A stretch of DNA of 64,000 nt from Alnus glutinosa (taxonomy: Eukaryota; Streptophyta; Magnoliopsida; Fagales; Betulaceae), in contig NC_084886.1 of the NCBI RefSeq assembly GCF_958979055.1, positions 4,855,001-4,919,000 of the forward strand, written 5' to 3'. Positions 21,801 to 32,739 of this stretch are shown piece after piece; the stretch's first letter is position 1, and every line of letters starts with the position of its first letter. The position numbers were made by a program, and so were the translations under genes. A model generated the notes under the pieces. That model was not told the DNA's origin. It did not search any database and saw only the letters and a program-made list of their open reading frames with translations.

Positions 21801-24639
21801 ATGATTCTATCCTTTCTTCGCAACTCGTCCTCATCATTTTTCAGTTTTTGTTCAAGGTTAGAGATCTTTTCTGCATGAAATAGAGTAAATTCTAGTTCTA
21901 ATAAATCATAAATGTACATACCGCTTTTGTTAAAAAAAATCAAGTGTTAGGCAAAACTATAATAAAGATAAGTAACAGGCTGCATCCAAATAATTGATGT
22001 GATATGCTCCAGAGTGGTATGATATTATTGTTTGTTTATTATAATAGAACAGCGTGAATTTACATAGGGCAGTACCACTTTCATACCAATATTACCTATT
22101 TCTGCACCATCCTTTCTCACATGGTGGGAACCGTTGGGGGAATGGATCCAGTATGGGAGCCAACTTGTGAGAAAGGGTGGTGCTGAATAGCATATTTTGG
22201 TTTGGAAATAGTAATTCCCTTTAATATAACACACATAGTTACATATATGCAGGAAAAAATAAATAAATAAACATAGTTAACTTATATATACACAAATATG
22301 TATATTTTGTAGTACAAATCGAAGAGCTAATTAAAGCAGGTGAATGAGAATTTGGCATTACCAACAAAAACTTTTTCAAATACAGAGACCTTATCCATTT
22401 TGCTCTTTAAGCCAGCAACTGAAAAGAAAAGACGAAGTTAAAAAGTAATCTGATAATGCAACTTTCATGAAAATATGAATCGGTCAATGTCGAAAATCTA
22501 AAAATGAGCTTACACATGGAATAAGTAATAGTTCAGAAAGCTACTTGCCTACTTCCTCTTTTTCACTCACAAGGCACTGCACATCATTGACAACTTGCTT
22601 GATAGAAAATGCCTCCTTTACTATTGAATCAAATAATAATAAATGAGATTTTATCTTCTCGGATAGGACAGTGAGCTTTCTATCTCTGGTTTCAATTGAA
22701 CGTTTCATTTCACAAGTAGATTCCTGCACACAATTAAGACATCATAAAAAACATATACTACTCAAATACATTTCTTGATATGAAGAAATCTGAGGTTTGG
22801 ATTCAACAACACAATTTACTATTGCATGATGATTTATTCATACATTAAGTATTAGTCTTTCAGTAGTATTTGTAGAACATTCTAGCTCTCGAATTTCGCA
22901 GAACAGGACCTTCATCCTTTCTTGATAAATGGGTAGTCACTAATACAATGAGATTCATGGAATTCTAGAATTATGTAAATCAAAGCATAAGGCTTAACAG
23001 ATTACTTATCAATTTTCCAGGGAACTTGGAAATAAGATTAAATTCATGATTGCAAAGGTAAAATATGCAAAGGATGAAACACAAATAGCAGAGATGGTTT
23101 ATTTGAAGATCAAAATTTAAAGACACGACAGGAATTATGCACTGCAGAGAAGAACTAGGTAATCAAAGTAAACCATCTCATGAAAGGGCATTCACCTAAT
23201 ACTTTTAGTGCCCAAATTCACATGTGCTTCATATATTCAGCAATGCCATTCACACCAGGGCCGGCTCGATATAATTTGGGGCCTAAGGCGATAATTTTAG
23301 ACGAGGCCTTTTTACATGGGCCCTCTCAATGATGGTTATTTTTGTAGAGTTATGATTTTATTTCAACAAGCCTCTTTTAGTGGGCCCACTCTCTTTATTG
23401 GCTTCCTTGTAGTCCACATGTTTTTAGTTGAGTCTTCTAAATAGGAGAGAAAAAGCACTTTTTTTTTTGTTGGTATTAATTATTGTGTTCTTGAGCCTCT
23501 AACTATTTATTTTTCTATTGAAGTTAAAGAGTCTCTAAATAAGAGATCATGCTTCTTTTATTTTTTTCAAAACCATTCAGATTATGATTGGGCTTTTTTT
23601 TTTTCAAACAAACTTATCTTTGGGGCCTATTCCACTAGAAAAAAATCGTTTCAGATTAAGATTAAGCTTTTCTTTTTGTATTTTTCTTTTCTCAAACAAA
23701 CCTATTTTTGGGGGCCTTAGACGACTGCCTAACTCGCCTTATGGACAAGCCGGCCCTGATTCACACGCTTGAGCTGTTTTACACCGAATTCATCATAAAG
23801 TCCATTGTTTATACACCAGTTAGCTGAAAAGGCAACGCCATGTTTAATCATAGCATCTTCAGATTTATTGCCACCTTCCTTTCTCTGGAATTCAGTATGT
23901 ACCATGCCCACTATTTTACTAGCTTAGCCACCTTCACCCTCTCCTCCACAAAGTGATAATTAACAAAAGTAACAATCATTTGCGTTATAGAGATGATCGG
24001 AGAGTAAGAAACCTCATAAGCATTCACAAAACTTTCCCGCGATTGAAGTAGGCTTTGTATTGTTCCCTTCAGTTCTTTTTGCTTGTTCTCGAGTAAAGCA
24101 TTGTCGTCTTGTAGGCAGTTCACCTGCGGCAACGCAGTTGAATTGATATCAAGTAACAAAAAGCAAACAACAACTTTCTATTTCTAACGAGCATTTCAAC
24201 AAGCACATGGGCCGCAAATTCTATCCAGAAATTCACGAACGTTCCTCTCGAGTTTCTGCCGCAGTTCCTTGGACAAAGCTAACTCCGTTTGCAATTCCTG
24301 GAACTTTCTGCTGTGTTCTTCCTCGGTTTGCTTTTGCTTCTGCATCCAAACACCAAAAATCCTGGATTGAAAGGAAAACCTCCAACAGTTTTGAATTGAA
24401 AGCGAACTAATTCGAAGAAAGAAACCAGAATTAGAAGATGAAGTTGTTCGGTGGCCGAGCGTTCCTTTTCCTGAAAATTTAGACAATATATATTTTAATA
24501 TAAATAATAAAACACACACACACACACACACTCAGAGATGTAGTGGATTAGTGGTGGAAAATCGTACTCTGAGCTCGTGAACTTCGGTGATTAGCGTTCG
24601 GAGCTGGAGCTTGAATTTAGACAATTCAAGCAAACCCAT
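18850..24639 (-). CDS. Uncharacterised coiled-coil protein, 14-15 exons
   Basis: Exons, all in phase: 24639-24568, 24470-24426, 24339-24241, 24123-24013, 22723-22549, 22418-22362, 21870-21734, 21623-21564, 21475-21398, 20872-20799, 20294-20218, 19632-19553, 19431-19369, 19204-19130, and a tentative last exon 18867-18850 (PNERF, stop). The product is about 406 residues. Residues 1-280 are almost all heptad-type coiled coil, rich in Lys/Glu/Gln/Leu: it starts MGLLELSKFKLQL, then KQKQTEEEHSRKFQELQ, DNALLENKQKELKGTIQ, KDRIILELEAHLEAA. The remaining 125 residues are polar, Ser/Asn/Glu-rich and probably disordered. No signal peptide, membrane segment or catalytic motif. It resembles plant proteins annotated loosely as myosin- or golgin-like; the true role is unknown. 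If the last exon is wrong, translation could read from exon 14 into a stop 19 codons on. Intron 7 appears to be AT-AC; intron 5 has a GC donor. Confidence 0.82.
23256..23758. mobile_element. Non-autonomous hAT element, 503 bp
   Basis: Termini CAGGGCCGGCTCG (left) and CAGGGCCGGCTTG (right, reverse complement). A perfect 8 bp target duplication, ATTCACAC, lies at 23248-23255 and 23759-23766. Subterminal inverted words such as GGGGCCTAAGGCG and GGCGAGTTAGGC support this. 8 bp duplication plus a CAGGG end is diagnostic of hAT. No transposase. It sits in intron 4 of the coiled-coil gene, away from splice sites. Confidence 0.95.
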
Positions 24640-24899
24640 TTTTCCCTTCAAATATGGTTCAGATGCTCGTATTTCTTCTTCTTCTTGAAAATTGCTTCAG
24701 TTTCAACCTTTTAATTTTCTACTCAACCTCTTGGGACTTGGGAGGGGATTGCCAATACAAAGTTTTCAATGGGATGCACATTGTTATTTTTTATTTTTAA
24801 AAAGTAAAAAAGCAAAAACTGTTATCTCCCGCCATCTAAAGTGTTTGAACCCAATTGGCTACTATTTACCGAAAATACTATTCTTGCTTTTAGAAAAAT

Positions 24900-25392
24900 A
24901 TAAAGGGTAAACTACTAATTAATTGGTAATCTTCACTAAAAATTTTAATTTGGACAATGTCTCCCAAATTAAAAAAATTGTCAATGTTCCTATTTCCTTA
25001 ATAAAATAAAATACTAAAAATCCAAAAAAAAAAAAAAAACTAAAACTAAAATAAATAAATACATAAAAACCAGGGGGGCAAATTTAAAAATTAAAATAAA
25101 AGTTAAAAAGTTTTCTCTCTTTTCTTTTTTTGTAAATTAATTTTTGTTTTTTGTTTTTTGTTTTCAAAGAAATTAAAAAATTTTCGTTTTTGTAAATTAA
25201 TTTTTTTTCTTCTATTTTTGAATTTATAGAGGTATTTTTGTTTTATTGAACAAATTTTAAAGTAACTTTTGTCTTTTTACTGGCGTCGAGGGAGGGGGGA
25301 CATTGACAACTTTTTAGTAGTTTGAATAAGACATTGTCTTAATTGAAAATTTGGGAAGAACATTGTTAATTATATGGTAATTTGAACTTTTC
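24900..25392. mobile_element. Degenerate relative of the 26321 MITE family
   Basis: The left half has GGACAATGTCTCCCAAATT and TTGTCAATGTTCC; the right half has GGGGGACATTGACAAC, GTAGTTTGAATAAGACATTG and GGTAATTTGAAC, which are inverted versions of the words that end the 26321 and 41006 elements. The centre is a run of A/T words. Ends are eroded and no target duplication was found. Confidence 0.45.
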
Positions 25393-25592
25393 TTAAAAAT
25401 AAAATATTTTTAAAACAAATATAAAAATATTATTTCAAAATCCTTTGGCCAGAATTGAAAGTGATTCAGTCATTCATGAAATTTTACATAATTGGTAATG
25501 ACAAGTATCATCTTAAGCAAAGCCACCGTTACCATTACTTTTTGAATTGTACTTTATTATTGGAATATGAGCAGTAATTTGGTAAAATATTA

Positions 25593-25870
25593 ATAAGCTA
25601 AATCATCACTTATTTTAAAAGTTTAATTTTTATAAAAAATAGTTTATTTAATTATTTAATTAATATTCAAACATTCTCCATCACGTAAGCCCAAATTCCC
25701 TTCTAATAAGCGCGTCAATATGTACAATATTTAATTGAAATGAAATATGAATAACAGACACAAAGTCCAAACAAATTTTTCTATTATTATGTTAAATTAC
25801 CACTTATCTTAAAAGTTAATTTAAGCCGGTAAGAAATTATTGATTTAATTACTTGATTAATATTCTAAGA
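25593..25870. mobile_element. Old TRIM-type miniature LTR retroelement (copy A)
   Basis: Two diverged direct repeats of about 80 bp (25593-25673, AAATCATCACTTATTTTAAAAG...; 25790-25870, AAATTACCACTTATCTTAAAAG...), each ending near TTAATTAATATT-type sequence, flank about 115 bp with no coding capacity. The internal part begins TTCTCCATCACG and continues as in the copy at 29.5 kb. The primer-binding site near 25779-25790 has decayed. Call rests on comparison with copy B. Confidence 0.55.
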
Positions 25871-26320
25871 TATACACAATGTATGTACAAGAACAACGAT
25901 CCTTTAAGATAAAAATTGAATTATCAAAATATCATTAATGACTTTCTATGAAGGCCACTGTATATAGTCTGTAGCAATTGATGATGAAGATGAAGATTAT
26001 TATTATTTAGCAAACTCTTAGATAGAAATCTATGATCATTTATAACACATATCATGTCACTTTAATATAACCCAGCCTCTGTCTGTCTGCCTGTCTGTCT
26101 CTCGTGCACAAATTAATAAGCAATGGGTTCAGCTCAAGCAAATTAATTAAGGAGCAAAGAAGAGCTAGAAATGAAGTCGAGCCCTTAGCCAAGAATTAAG
26201 ATTGTATATATACTCCACACCCGTCATTGTCTTCAGGTCTCTACCTCTCTCCAAAAGCATGCACAGTTCAATTCAACTTGACATGCATGATATATCCAAA
26301 AATCATGATCAAATTATTAA

Positions 26321-27177
26321 GGAAAAAGTACACATAACCCCCTCAAATTACCACTCAATTGTCAATGTACCCCATAAACTATCAATTTTGTCAATGTCCC
26401 CCCCTAAACTACCAAAAAATGTCAATGTCCCCCTAAGACCAACAAAAAGACAAAAATGACCCTAATTTTTTTAAAATAAGACAAAACTGTCCTCCTAAAT
26501 TCAAAAAAATTAAAACTAAAACCAAAAAACTTAAAAAATAATAATAATAAAAAATTAAATAAAAAACGAAAAAAAAAATTAAAAAAAGAACTAATTTTTT
26601 AATTTTTTTTTTTATAAAAAAAGTAAACAAAAAATAACTGAATTTTTTTAAAAAAAAAAATGAAAAAAAGAAAAACCAGTTTTTATTAAATTAAAAAACG
26701 AAAAAGAACAATTTTTTTTAAAGAAAAAAAACGAAATAACAAAAAATAACTGAAATTTATTTTATTTTTTAAAAAAATAAAACAAATGAAAAAAAACCAG
26801 TTTTTATTAAATTAAAAAACGAAAAAGAACATTTTTTTAAAAGAAAAAAAAAAGAAAAAACAAAAAATAACTGAAATTTATTTATTTATTTTTTAAAAAA
26901 TAAAACAAATGAAAAAAAAAACCAGTTTTTATTAAATTAAAAAAAAACAGTTTTAATTTTTAATTTTTTTTTGGAATAATTTTTTGTTATTTTATATTTT
27001 ATTAATAATTTTTTTTAGTTTTTATTTTATTTTAATAATTTTATGAAGGACATTTTTGTCATTAGGGGGACATTGACATTTTCTGGTAGTTTAAGGGGGG
27101 AGATTGACACAATTGGTAGTTTAGGGGGTACATTGACAATGATGTGGTAGTTTGAAGGAGTTATGTGTACTTTTCTC
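26321..27177. mobile_element. Mutator-like MITE, 857 bp, perfect 9 bp target duplication
   Basis: Long imperfect terminal inverted repeats of about 150 bp: left GGAAAAAGTACACATAACCC, right (reverse complement) GAGAAAAGTACACATAACTC, each followed by a ladder of 'GTCAATGTACCCC' and 'AAACTACCA' words. The target duplication AATTATTAA lies at 26312-26320 and 27178-27186. A 9 bp duplication with long inverted repeats fits Mutator-like elements. The centre is A/T homopolymer-rich with internal repeats (about 26640-26940) and no genes. A relative lies at 41006-41694. Confidence 0.9.
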
Positions 27178-27383
27178 AATTATTAATTACAGTACCGAAT
27201 AAATTCATGACTGCTTTCTCTTTTCATCTTGATATCTAAAGTACTATTCCTTAACTTTTTTAATCAAGTTTGACATGAAAAAAAACATGCAATAATATCA
27301 TTGAATTAAGTTGATCAATAAGTGAAAGAATGAAAGTGAAGTAGCCTATTCAAAGTTGAAATTATTTATCAAACTATACATGT

Positions 27384-27581
27384 GTAACATTCATGTCTCA
27401 CATTGGAAATATGATGAGTAGCCTACATAGAATGGATGGTTTATAAATATGCTAAGTCCAACGTTACTTAGTTATTAGGTGAAACTGAGCTTTATAAAGG
27501 ATTCTCGAAAAGTTTCAAATTGATTAGTTCTTTTAGGGTGATTGTACAGTTGTGACTAGAATTTTTCCTTAGATCGTTACA
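27384..27581. repeat. Possible solo LTR
   Basis: About 198 bp beginning TGTAACATTCATGTCTCACATTGG and ending CGTTACA, so with short inverted ends, and a TTTATAAATA box inside. 'Cacattgg' starts of this style are common in plant Copia-type LTRs. Flanks ACATG and ACATA match at four of five bases, so the target duplication is only suggestive. Confidence 0.3.
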
Positions 27582-29476
27582 ACATAAGTCACGATCAAGC
27601 TGTCTATAACTTCTTATCTTAATATGTTCCTCAAAGCTGGTTGCATGCTGGCAAGAGTCTACCTACCTTATCTTGCAAACAGGATTCACAACTTTTTTTC
27701 AAAAAAGCCATAATTGAAGAATCTAGCTACAATTCTGATTGGTAAACCACACAATAGCTCCCACTGCTGTTCAAATTATTGGTTTTTGAGGGTCCATTTA
27801 GTGCAATCTGTTCCAATAGTCAAGAGTGGGCCATTTATCTCTGACCCTCAACCTAAAACTTAATTCCCCTCCACCTTGCCTTGCAGCTGTCAGCCTGTCT
27901 CAATTCATATCTATCTATACATATTGCATACCAGCAAGCAAGTGATCATTAAGAGCCATTCTAGATTTCTAGATAATCAAAGTTTATATTGATCCAAAAT
28001 CTTCCAATTTCTCTGCTCATTCCACCAACTATATATAATATACGTATGAAGCGCATCTAACCATATACTGAATTTCTTGACGAAATTCATAGCTTAAGAT
28101 CCTTGACGAGGGGATTGTTAGGAAATAAATACTACTTTCCAGACTCAGTGAGAAGCGAAAAATAATAAAGAAGAACAAGCAATCACATACACGTAGATTT
28201 GTGTAATTCACCAATACCAATTACGTCTAAAAGTTGCACCGAGATTTCATTATTTATTGAGAAACAATACAAGGAATCGCCAATGCAACACAAAATCCTA
28301 AAAAACATATGTGATTATAAATACGATCCTTAACCGAATCAAAACATCGAAATGAGTTAAAAAATAAAAAAATAAAATAAAAAATTCCAAGCCCAATTAA
28401 GCCCCCACTCCATGGACAAAGCCTAAGGAAAAACACCATTTACTCAAACAGCTAGGGACCCCAACACATTACACATGAACAGATGGGACTAGTAGTGAGG
28501 AGCCTAAGGATGCGCATATACAGCATAAACCCTCGCTTAGCAGATATGATGGAGCCGACATCTATAACCGTCATCCACTGTGCAATACGAACCAGAGATG
28601 CATGCCGTGTGCATCCTTTTCTTCTTTTCTTTGCTTGGCGCGTTAATTGATGGTGATGGTTGGAATTGTAGGGAGCAATTTATTATAAGTGAAGTTTGTT
28701 GCAACTGCAGTTACTCCACTGATTAGGTATTTTGTTAATTAAGAATGCTTGCTTGCTTTTGCCTTAAAACCTCGAATGAAGGCCAACAAAATCGATCCGG
28801 CCGACAGCATCCATCCCCCTCCGGCCAAAACAGATGAAATTCCGTGACTGAAGCAAATGGCATATGAATGTACAGGATGGCCGGTAGTCTAGTAGGCGTG
28901 TCGTTACATCTTAAAAGTAATTAATTTGGCACATGACACGTACGCATGATAGTACAGTTTTGTGAATTTGTGGATAGTTAATATCTTGATGCAACAGTGA
29001 AATTAATGCACAAAGTCGTGTATTTTGCACATGCATGTAGTTTTTTGAACAGAGATCTAGTCATGATGAACGGCGATGATCGATGTCAACGCAATCTTAC
29101 CACATGCTGAATATATATCAAGCTAATTAGCTTCGATTCCTTTGGGTACGTACGTTGGACACATCGAATGTGACGAGATTTTTGGATGCCATTTTGAGAA
29201 TGGAGTAGGCTACTCTTTCTAGCAATTAATCATATATGCCTAACTATATTTCTTAATTGAAATGGGCGGGCAGGCAATCTCTGATTCTCTATGCTAGCTT
29301 ATTGCGTGTTTTTTTTTCTCACCCATCACTCTTTTTGCCAAATTTGCTACCACCAGCAATATCTAACTAAAGGAGTATCGTATCCATCGGTCAAAAAGTA
29401 TTTGAAAAGTGGCTCACTTAATCAAATAATCAGATCGATACGCAATGAGCGATAGATTCTTTACGAGGTTTAGATA

Positions 29477-29751
29477 AAGAAGAATAAATCATTTATATAT
29501 ATATATATATATATCTAAGTCGATAGAAAAATATAAATTTAATCATTTAATTAATGCTTTAATATTCCCCATCATGTGTGTGTGGGCTTAAAGTACTCTC
29601 TTTTAATAGGCGGGGCTTAACACGTTGAATATTTAATTGAACTCAGGGCCTCTACTCTGATACCATGCATATTAAATCATCATTTTTTTTTTAAAAAAGT
29701 TTAAACTGGTAGGAAGAGGTAAATTTAATCATTTAATCAATATTTTAACAA
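29477..29751 (-). mobile_element. TRIM-type miniature LTR retroelement (copy B)
   Basis: Minus-strand order: right LTR (about 29751-29668, starts TGTTAAAATATTG), a perfect primer-binding site TGGTATCAGAG (29665-29655) of the initiator-tRNA-Met type, about 90 bp of non-coding internal DNA, a purine stretch ATGATGGGGAA (29575-29565), then the second LTR (29564 down to about 29490), whose outer part has been overtaken by a TA microsatellite. No proteins. The total size under 300 bp defines a TRIM. Confidence 0.75.
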
Positions 29752-30169
29752 TTACCCCCATAGCATGTGGTCCTATGAATTCAATGGTGAATTTGTACAT
29801 CTCTTATATAGATAGATACGGACAAATTAAAGATGCATGTGCAATAAAATTAAACCAAACATTTATCTTTGTGCATGGAATTATTATTTTGGAATTGTTG
29901 GGATCGCGTCACATGGGTTGGGGGATGTGGGGGTGACGAACATATAATTACTCTTTGAGAAATTTTATGAAGCTCCAATTGTGACAAAAGCCCTTTTGAA
30001 AATAGTAACACTGACGTGGATAAGGCTTTACCTAGTACGTTACGCACCTACACATCAAATGAATTATTCATTGAGACAAGTTACCTTTTTCTTTTTCTTT
30101 TTCTTTTTTAATTTAAGTCGTAGATCTGGAGATCATTGACAGGTTCAAGTTCGGTAATCTTAAGGACAA

Positions 30170-30760
30170 TGATGAGATATGAAAAAGGGACTTCCACCAA
30201 ACAAACAACTTCTGAGAATTTCAGAAGATGTACGCAACCCTTGTCTGATCACAATTCTCTCTTGCGACGTTGGTTGGGTTATATGCAGGCCAATGAATGA
30301 GCCGATCGAGATGAACAAAGGCAGTATTGTCGATCATATATATGCTATTCCTTACGACTTTAAATTTTCTGGCACGAGAGAATTCCATGCGTCTTTAACC
30401 ATAGGTAAAGAAAATCTTTCCCTAGCGGGCCTACGTACAGTTTCCTCTTGTGGATCAGCAGACAAGCTAAGCACTATTCCTTGAAGCGTGCATGAAATGG
30501 GGACGCCTACCCGGTGCATTAATTCCTCCATTTGCATGTGGGGTTATCAATTCCGAGCCAGCGAGCCTTGTGTGGGCAATATTGAAATCGCTGTCAGTGG
30601 TTACTTTCTTGAAATTGTATACGCCAAACGGGTGATGACTTCCTGTGAAGATAGATTATCTTGGCGATCCGTCGGATATTGTGTTGGAATGCAAATTAAA
30701 GTGGGACAATTTTCAGTTGAGTTTTTAAACCTCTTTCTCAACCAGTTTAAATGATATCTA
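30170..30760. other. Unexplained higher-GC island with two abutting open frames
   Basis: Between 30179 and 30754 two + frames of 101 and 88 residues run nearly end to end (30179-30484, 30488-30754) with more even base composition than the flanks. I recognise neither protein. A 61-residue minus frame (30537-30352) also has a protein-like composition but no known motif. No splice sites link them to neighbours. It may be an eroded gene, transferred organellar DNA or chance. Confidence 0.25.
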
Positions 30761-30929
30761 TCTAAGCCTTCTTTAATTGGGAGCAGCTAATTAAGTTTAA
30801 TAGTTTAATAGTTTAATTTAATGGATGTTAATTAGCTAGCCCGGCCTGTACCAAAAATGAGCAAAAATTAAAGGAGTCACATTCGGCTATAGTTCTATGC
30901 AAATTTGTATTAGCGGATCAAGATCCTCT

Positions 30930-31230
30930 TTGATCCCGTTTGGCTTTACAGTTTTACAAGTCAAAAAAAAATATGTTTTTAAACAAAATCACAAAAAAGT
31001 TTTCCGTTTTAAAATGTGTTTTTAAAAACAATTGTTTGAAAATGTGATTTTCTTTTTTTCCCATGTTTTTAAAGTGCTAGCAATGAGTGTGTTTTAAAAA
31101 ATACACGATTTTAAAACCCAAACCGCATTTTTAAAGGCCAAGACCACAATTTTACCTGACATGACGCTTGAATATGTTTTTTAAAAATTACGTTTTCATT
31201 AATCATATTTTAAAATCATTATTTTTCAAG
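30930..31230. repeat. AT-rich MITE-like repeat (copy 2)
   Basis: Same word pattern as the 12.7 kb repeat: GATCCCGTTTGGCTTT at the left, then many 'TTTTTAAA', 'AAATCACA', 'AAAACCCAAACCGC' words on both strands. No coding capacity. Boundaries are uncertain. Confidence 0.35.
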
Positions 31231-31350
31231 TGAAATTGAGAATATTCATTTAATGGCCATATTGAATTTAATAAATTTAATGGTATATATGTTGTCATAT
31301 TGTAAATATGTTGATACGTTATTTAAAATTTTTAAAGGATGTGGCACCAT

Positions 31351-31562
31351 CAAGGACGGAGGGAGGGTGGGGGGCTGGCAGGGGCCATGCCTCTCCCCCC
31401 AAATTTCCTAAAAAAAAAAATAATTAAAGGTGGGAAAAAAAATAATCTAAAAAATAAAAAAATATAAGGTAAAAATAAAAATTTAGCTTACTTAGCCCCT
31501 ACCAATTTTTTTTTTTTTTTGCCATTGGCCCCTGTCCATAAGAACTTCTGGCTCCGTCCCTG
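31351..31562. mobile_element. Small hAT-type MITE, 212 bp
   Basis: Termini CAAGGACGGAG (left) and CAGGGACGGAG (right, reverse complement). A perfect 8 bp target duplication, GGCACCAT, lies at 31343-31350 and 31563-31570. The interior has 'GGGGCCATGCCTCT' opposite 'GCCATTGGCCCCTGTCC' and A/T runs. Unrelated in sequence to the other two hAT elements of this window. Confidence 0.93.
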
Positions 31563-31791
31563 GGCACCATATACATCATTAAATGTAACAAAACAAAATA
31601 TAGACATTAAATGGGCAAAAGCATCATGGGTGTATATGAAGCTAACCAAGGTTACATTCAATGCCCTAAAAGATGCTAAATAAGAATTAAAAACATATCA
31701 TTGCAATAAATATTTACTTTTTTTGAAAATTTAAGATATTGCCATATTTGGCATAAAATTGAGACCTCGATGTTAGGTAATTGTGAGATGG

Positions 31792-31907
31792 GTCCTCAAA
31801 GGGTAGCTCAATTCGCTGGAGATCACGCTTCATGAAGCGGAGGTCACTAGTTCGAATCCTCACTCTTCCCTCTTGCATAGACATGTCAAAAAAAAAAAAA
31901 AAAAAAA
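31792..31907 (+). mobile_element. tRNA-derived SINE with 16 bp target duplication
   Basis: A short RNA polymerase III-type unit: A-box-like TAGCTCAATTCGCTGG, B-box-like AGTTCGAATCC about 35 bp further, then a poly-A tail of about 20. The perfect duplication GGTAATTGTGAGATGG lies at 31776-31791 and 31908-31923. The tRNA-like part does not fold into an intact cloverleaf with acceptor stem, so this is a SINE and not a tRNA gene. Confidence 0.92.
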
Positions 31908-32697
31908 GGTAATTGTGAGATGGCTATTACGAAGCCCACGTGTTCGGATAAGTGTTCAAATAACCCAAAACTTGTTTTGACAAATGTGCTTTATAAATAT
32001 CTCTTACAATTACTATCAATTCGATCAGATAATTATACATCAAGGGACTTTAACCATTTTGGATAAGGCTCATGTAAAGAAGTTCTTTGTTTTGCTTGAG
32101 TGGTAAAATGATGGGGAAAAGCTAGGTTTGTGGACAAGTATCAAGTTCAGATTGTTAAGCAGAACAAAACAAAAGAGGAGAGGGCACTTTGCATAAAGGA
32201 AGCACAAAAGTAGTTTTGAGGTGATATGATTCTTAGCACCATATACTACTTGCAACGTGGTTTGGAAGAATTTCATCACCCATAATTTGTTCATTATGTT
32301 GATTTTATTGATATTTACGCTTTAGAGTCTGACTCTGACAGTAAGGCTGGCATTCATAGATTACACGTACATATATATTGTCATTGACTTGCATCACCTA
32401 AGTTTTCGTGCATTCCAAGGACTCCTCTATTTAGTTATTTTTTAATCCAAAGGAACGATCAACGGACGACGATCATTGGAGCCATCAAGAGTAACACTCC
32501 CATAGCCCCATGTCATGAATTATGATGCCACAATCTGATTTTAAGCTTATGAGATGACGTCAAACCACTTGATCACCAAGTGGAACTAGCATTTTTGAGG
32601 AATTCTTGAATTCCAGACAATGGAGCTTACCACAAAATAAATCAATAACTAAAATCAAAGGATGTTTGGAGTGGAAATTAAGAGCATTTAACATTTT

Positions 32698-32701
<4 letters not shown>

Positions 32702-32737
<36 letters not shown>
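32702..32737. repeat. T36 homopolymer
   Basis: 36 uninterrupted T bases in intergenic DNA (poly-A on the minus strand). It may be the tail of a retroposed sequence on the minus strand, but no parent is recognisable next to it. Confidence 0.9.

Positions 32738-32739
<2 letters not shown>

Noticed and set aside
22025..22234. 69-codon minus frame in the coiled-coil gene
   Set aside because: It lies in intron 6 between well supported exons; including it would break the coiled-coil reading.
22541..22560. Ordinary GT donor GAGGAA|GTAGGC for coiled-coil exon 5
   Set aside because: It would join exon 6 out of phase and hit a stop within four codons; the GC donor four bases on keeps the frame.
31792..31907. 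tRNA gene
   Set aside because: A and B boxes are present but the acceptor stem and anticodon arm do not form, and it has a poly-A tail and target duplication, so it is a SINE.
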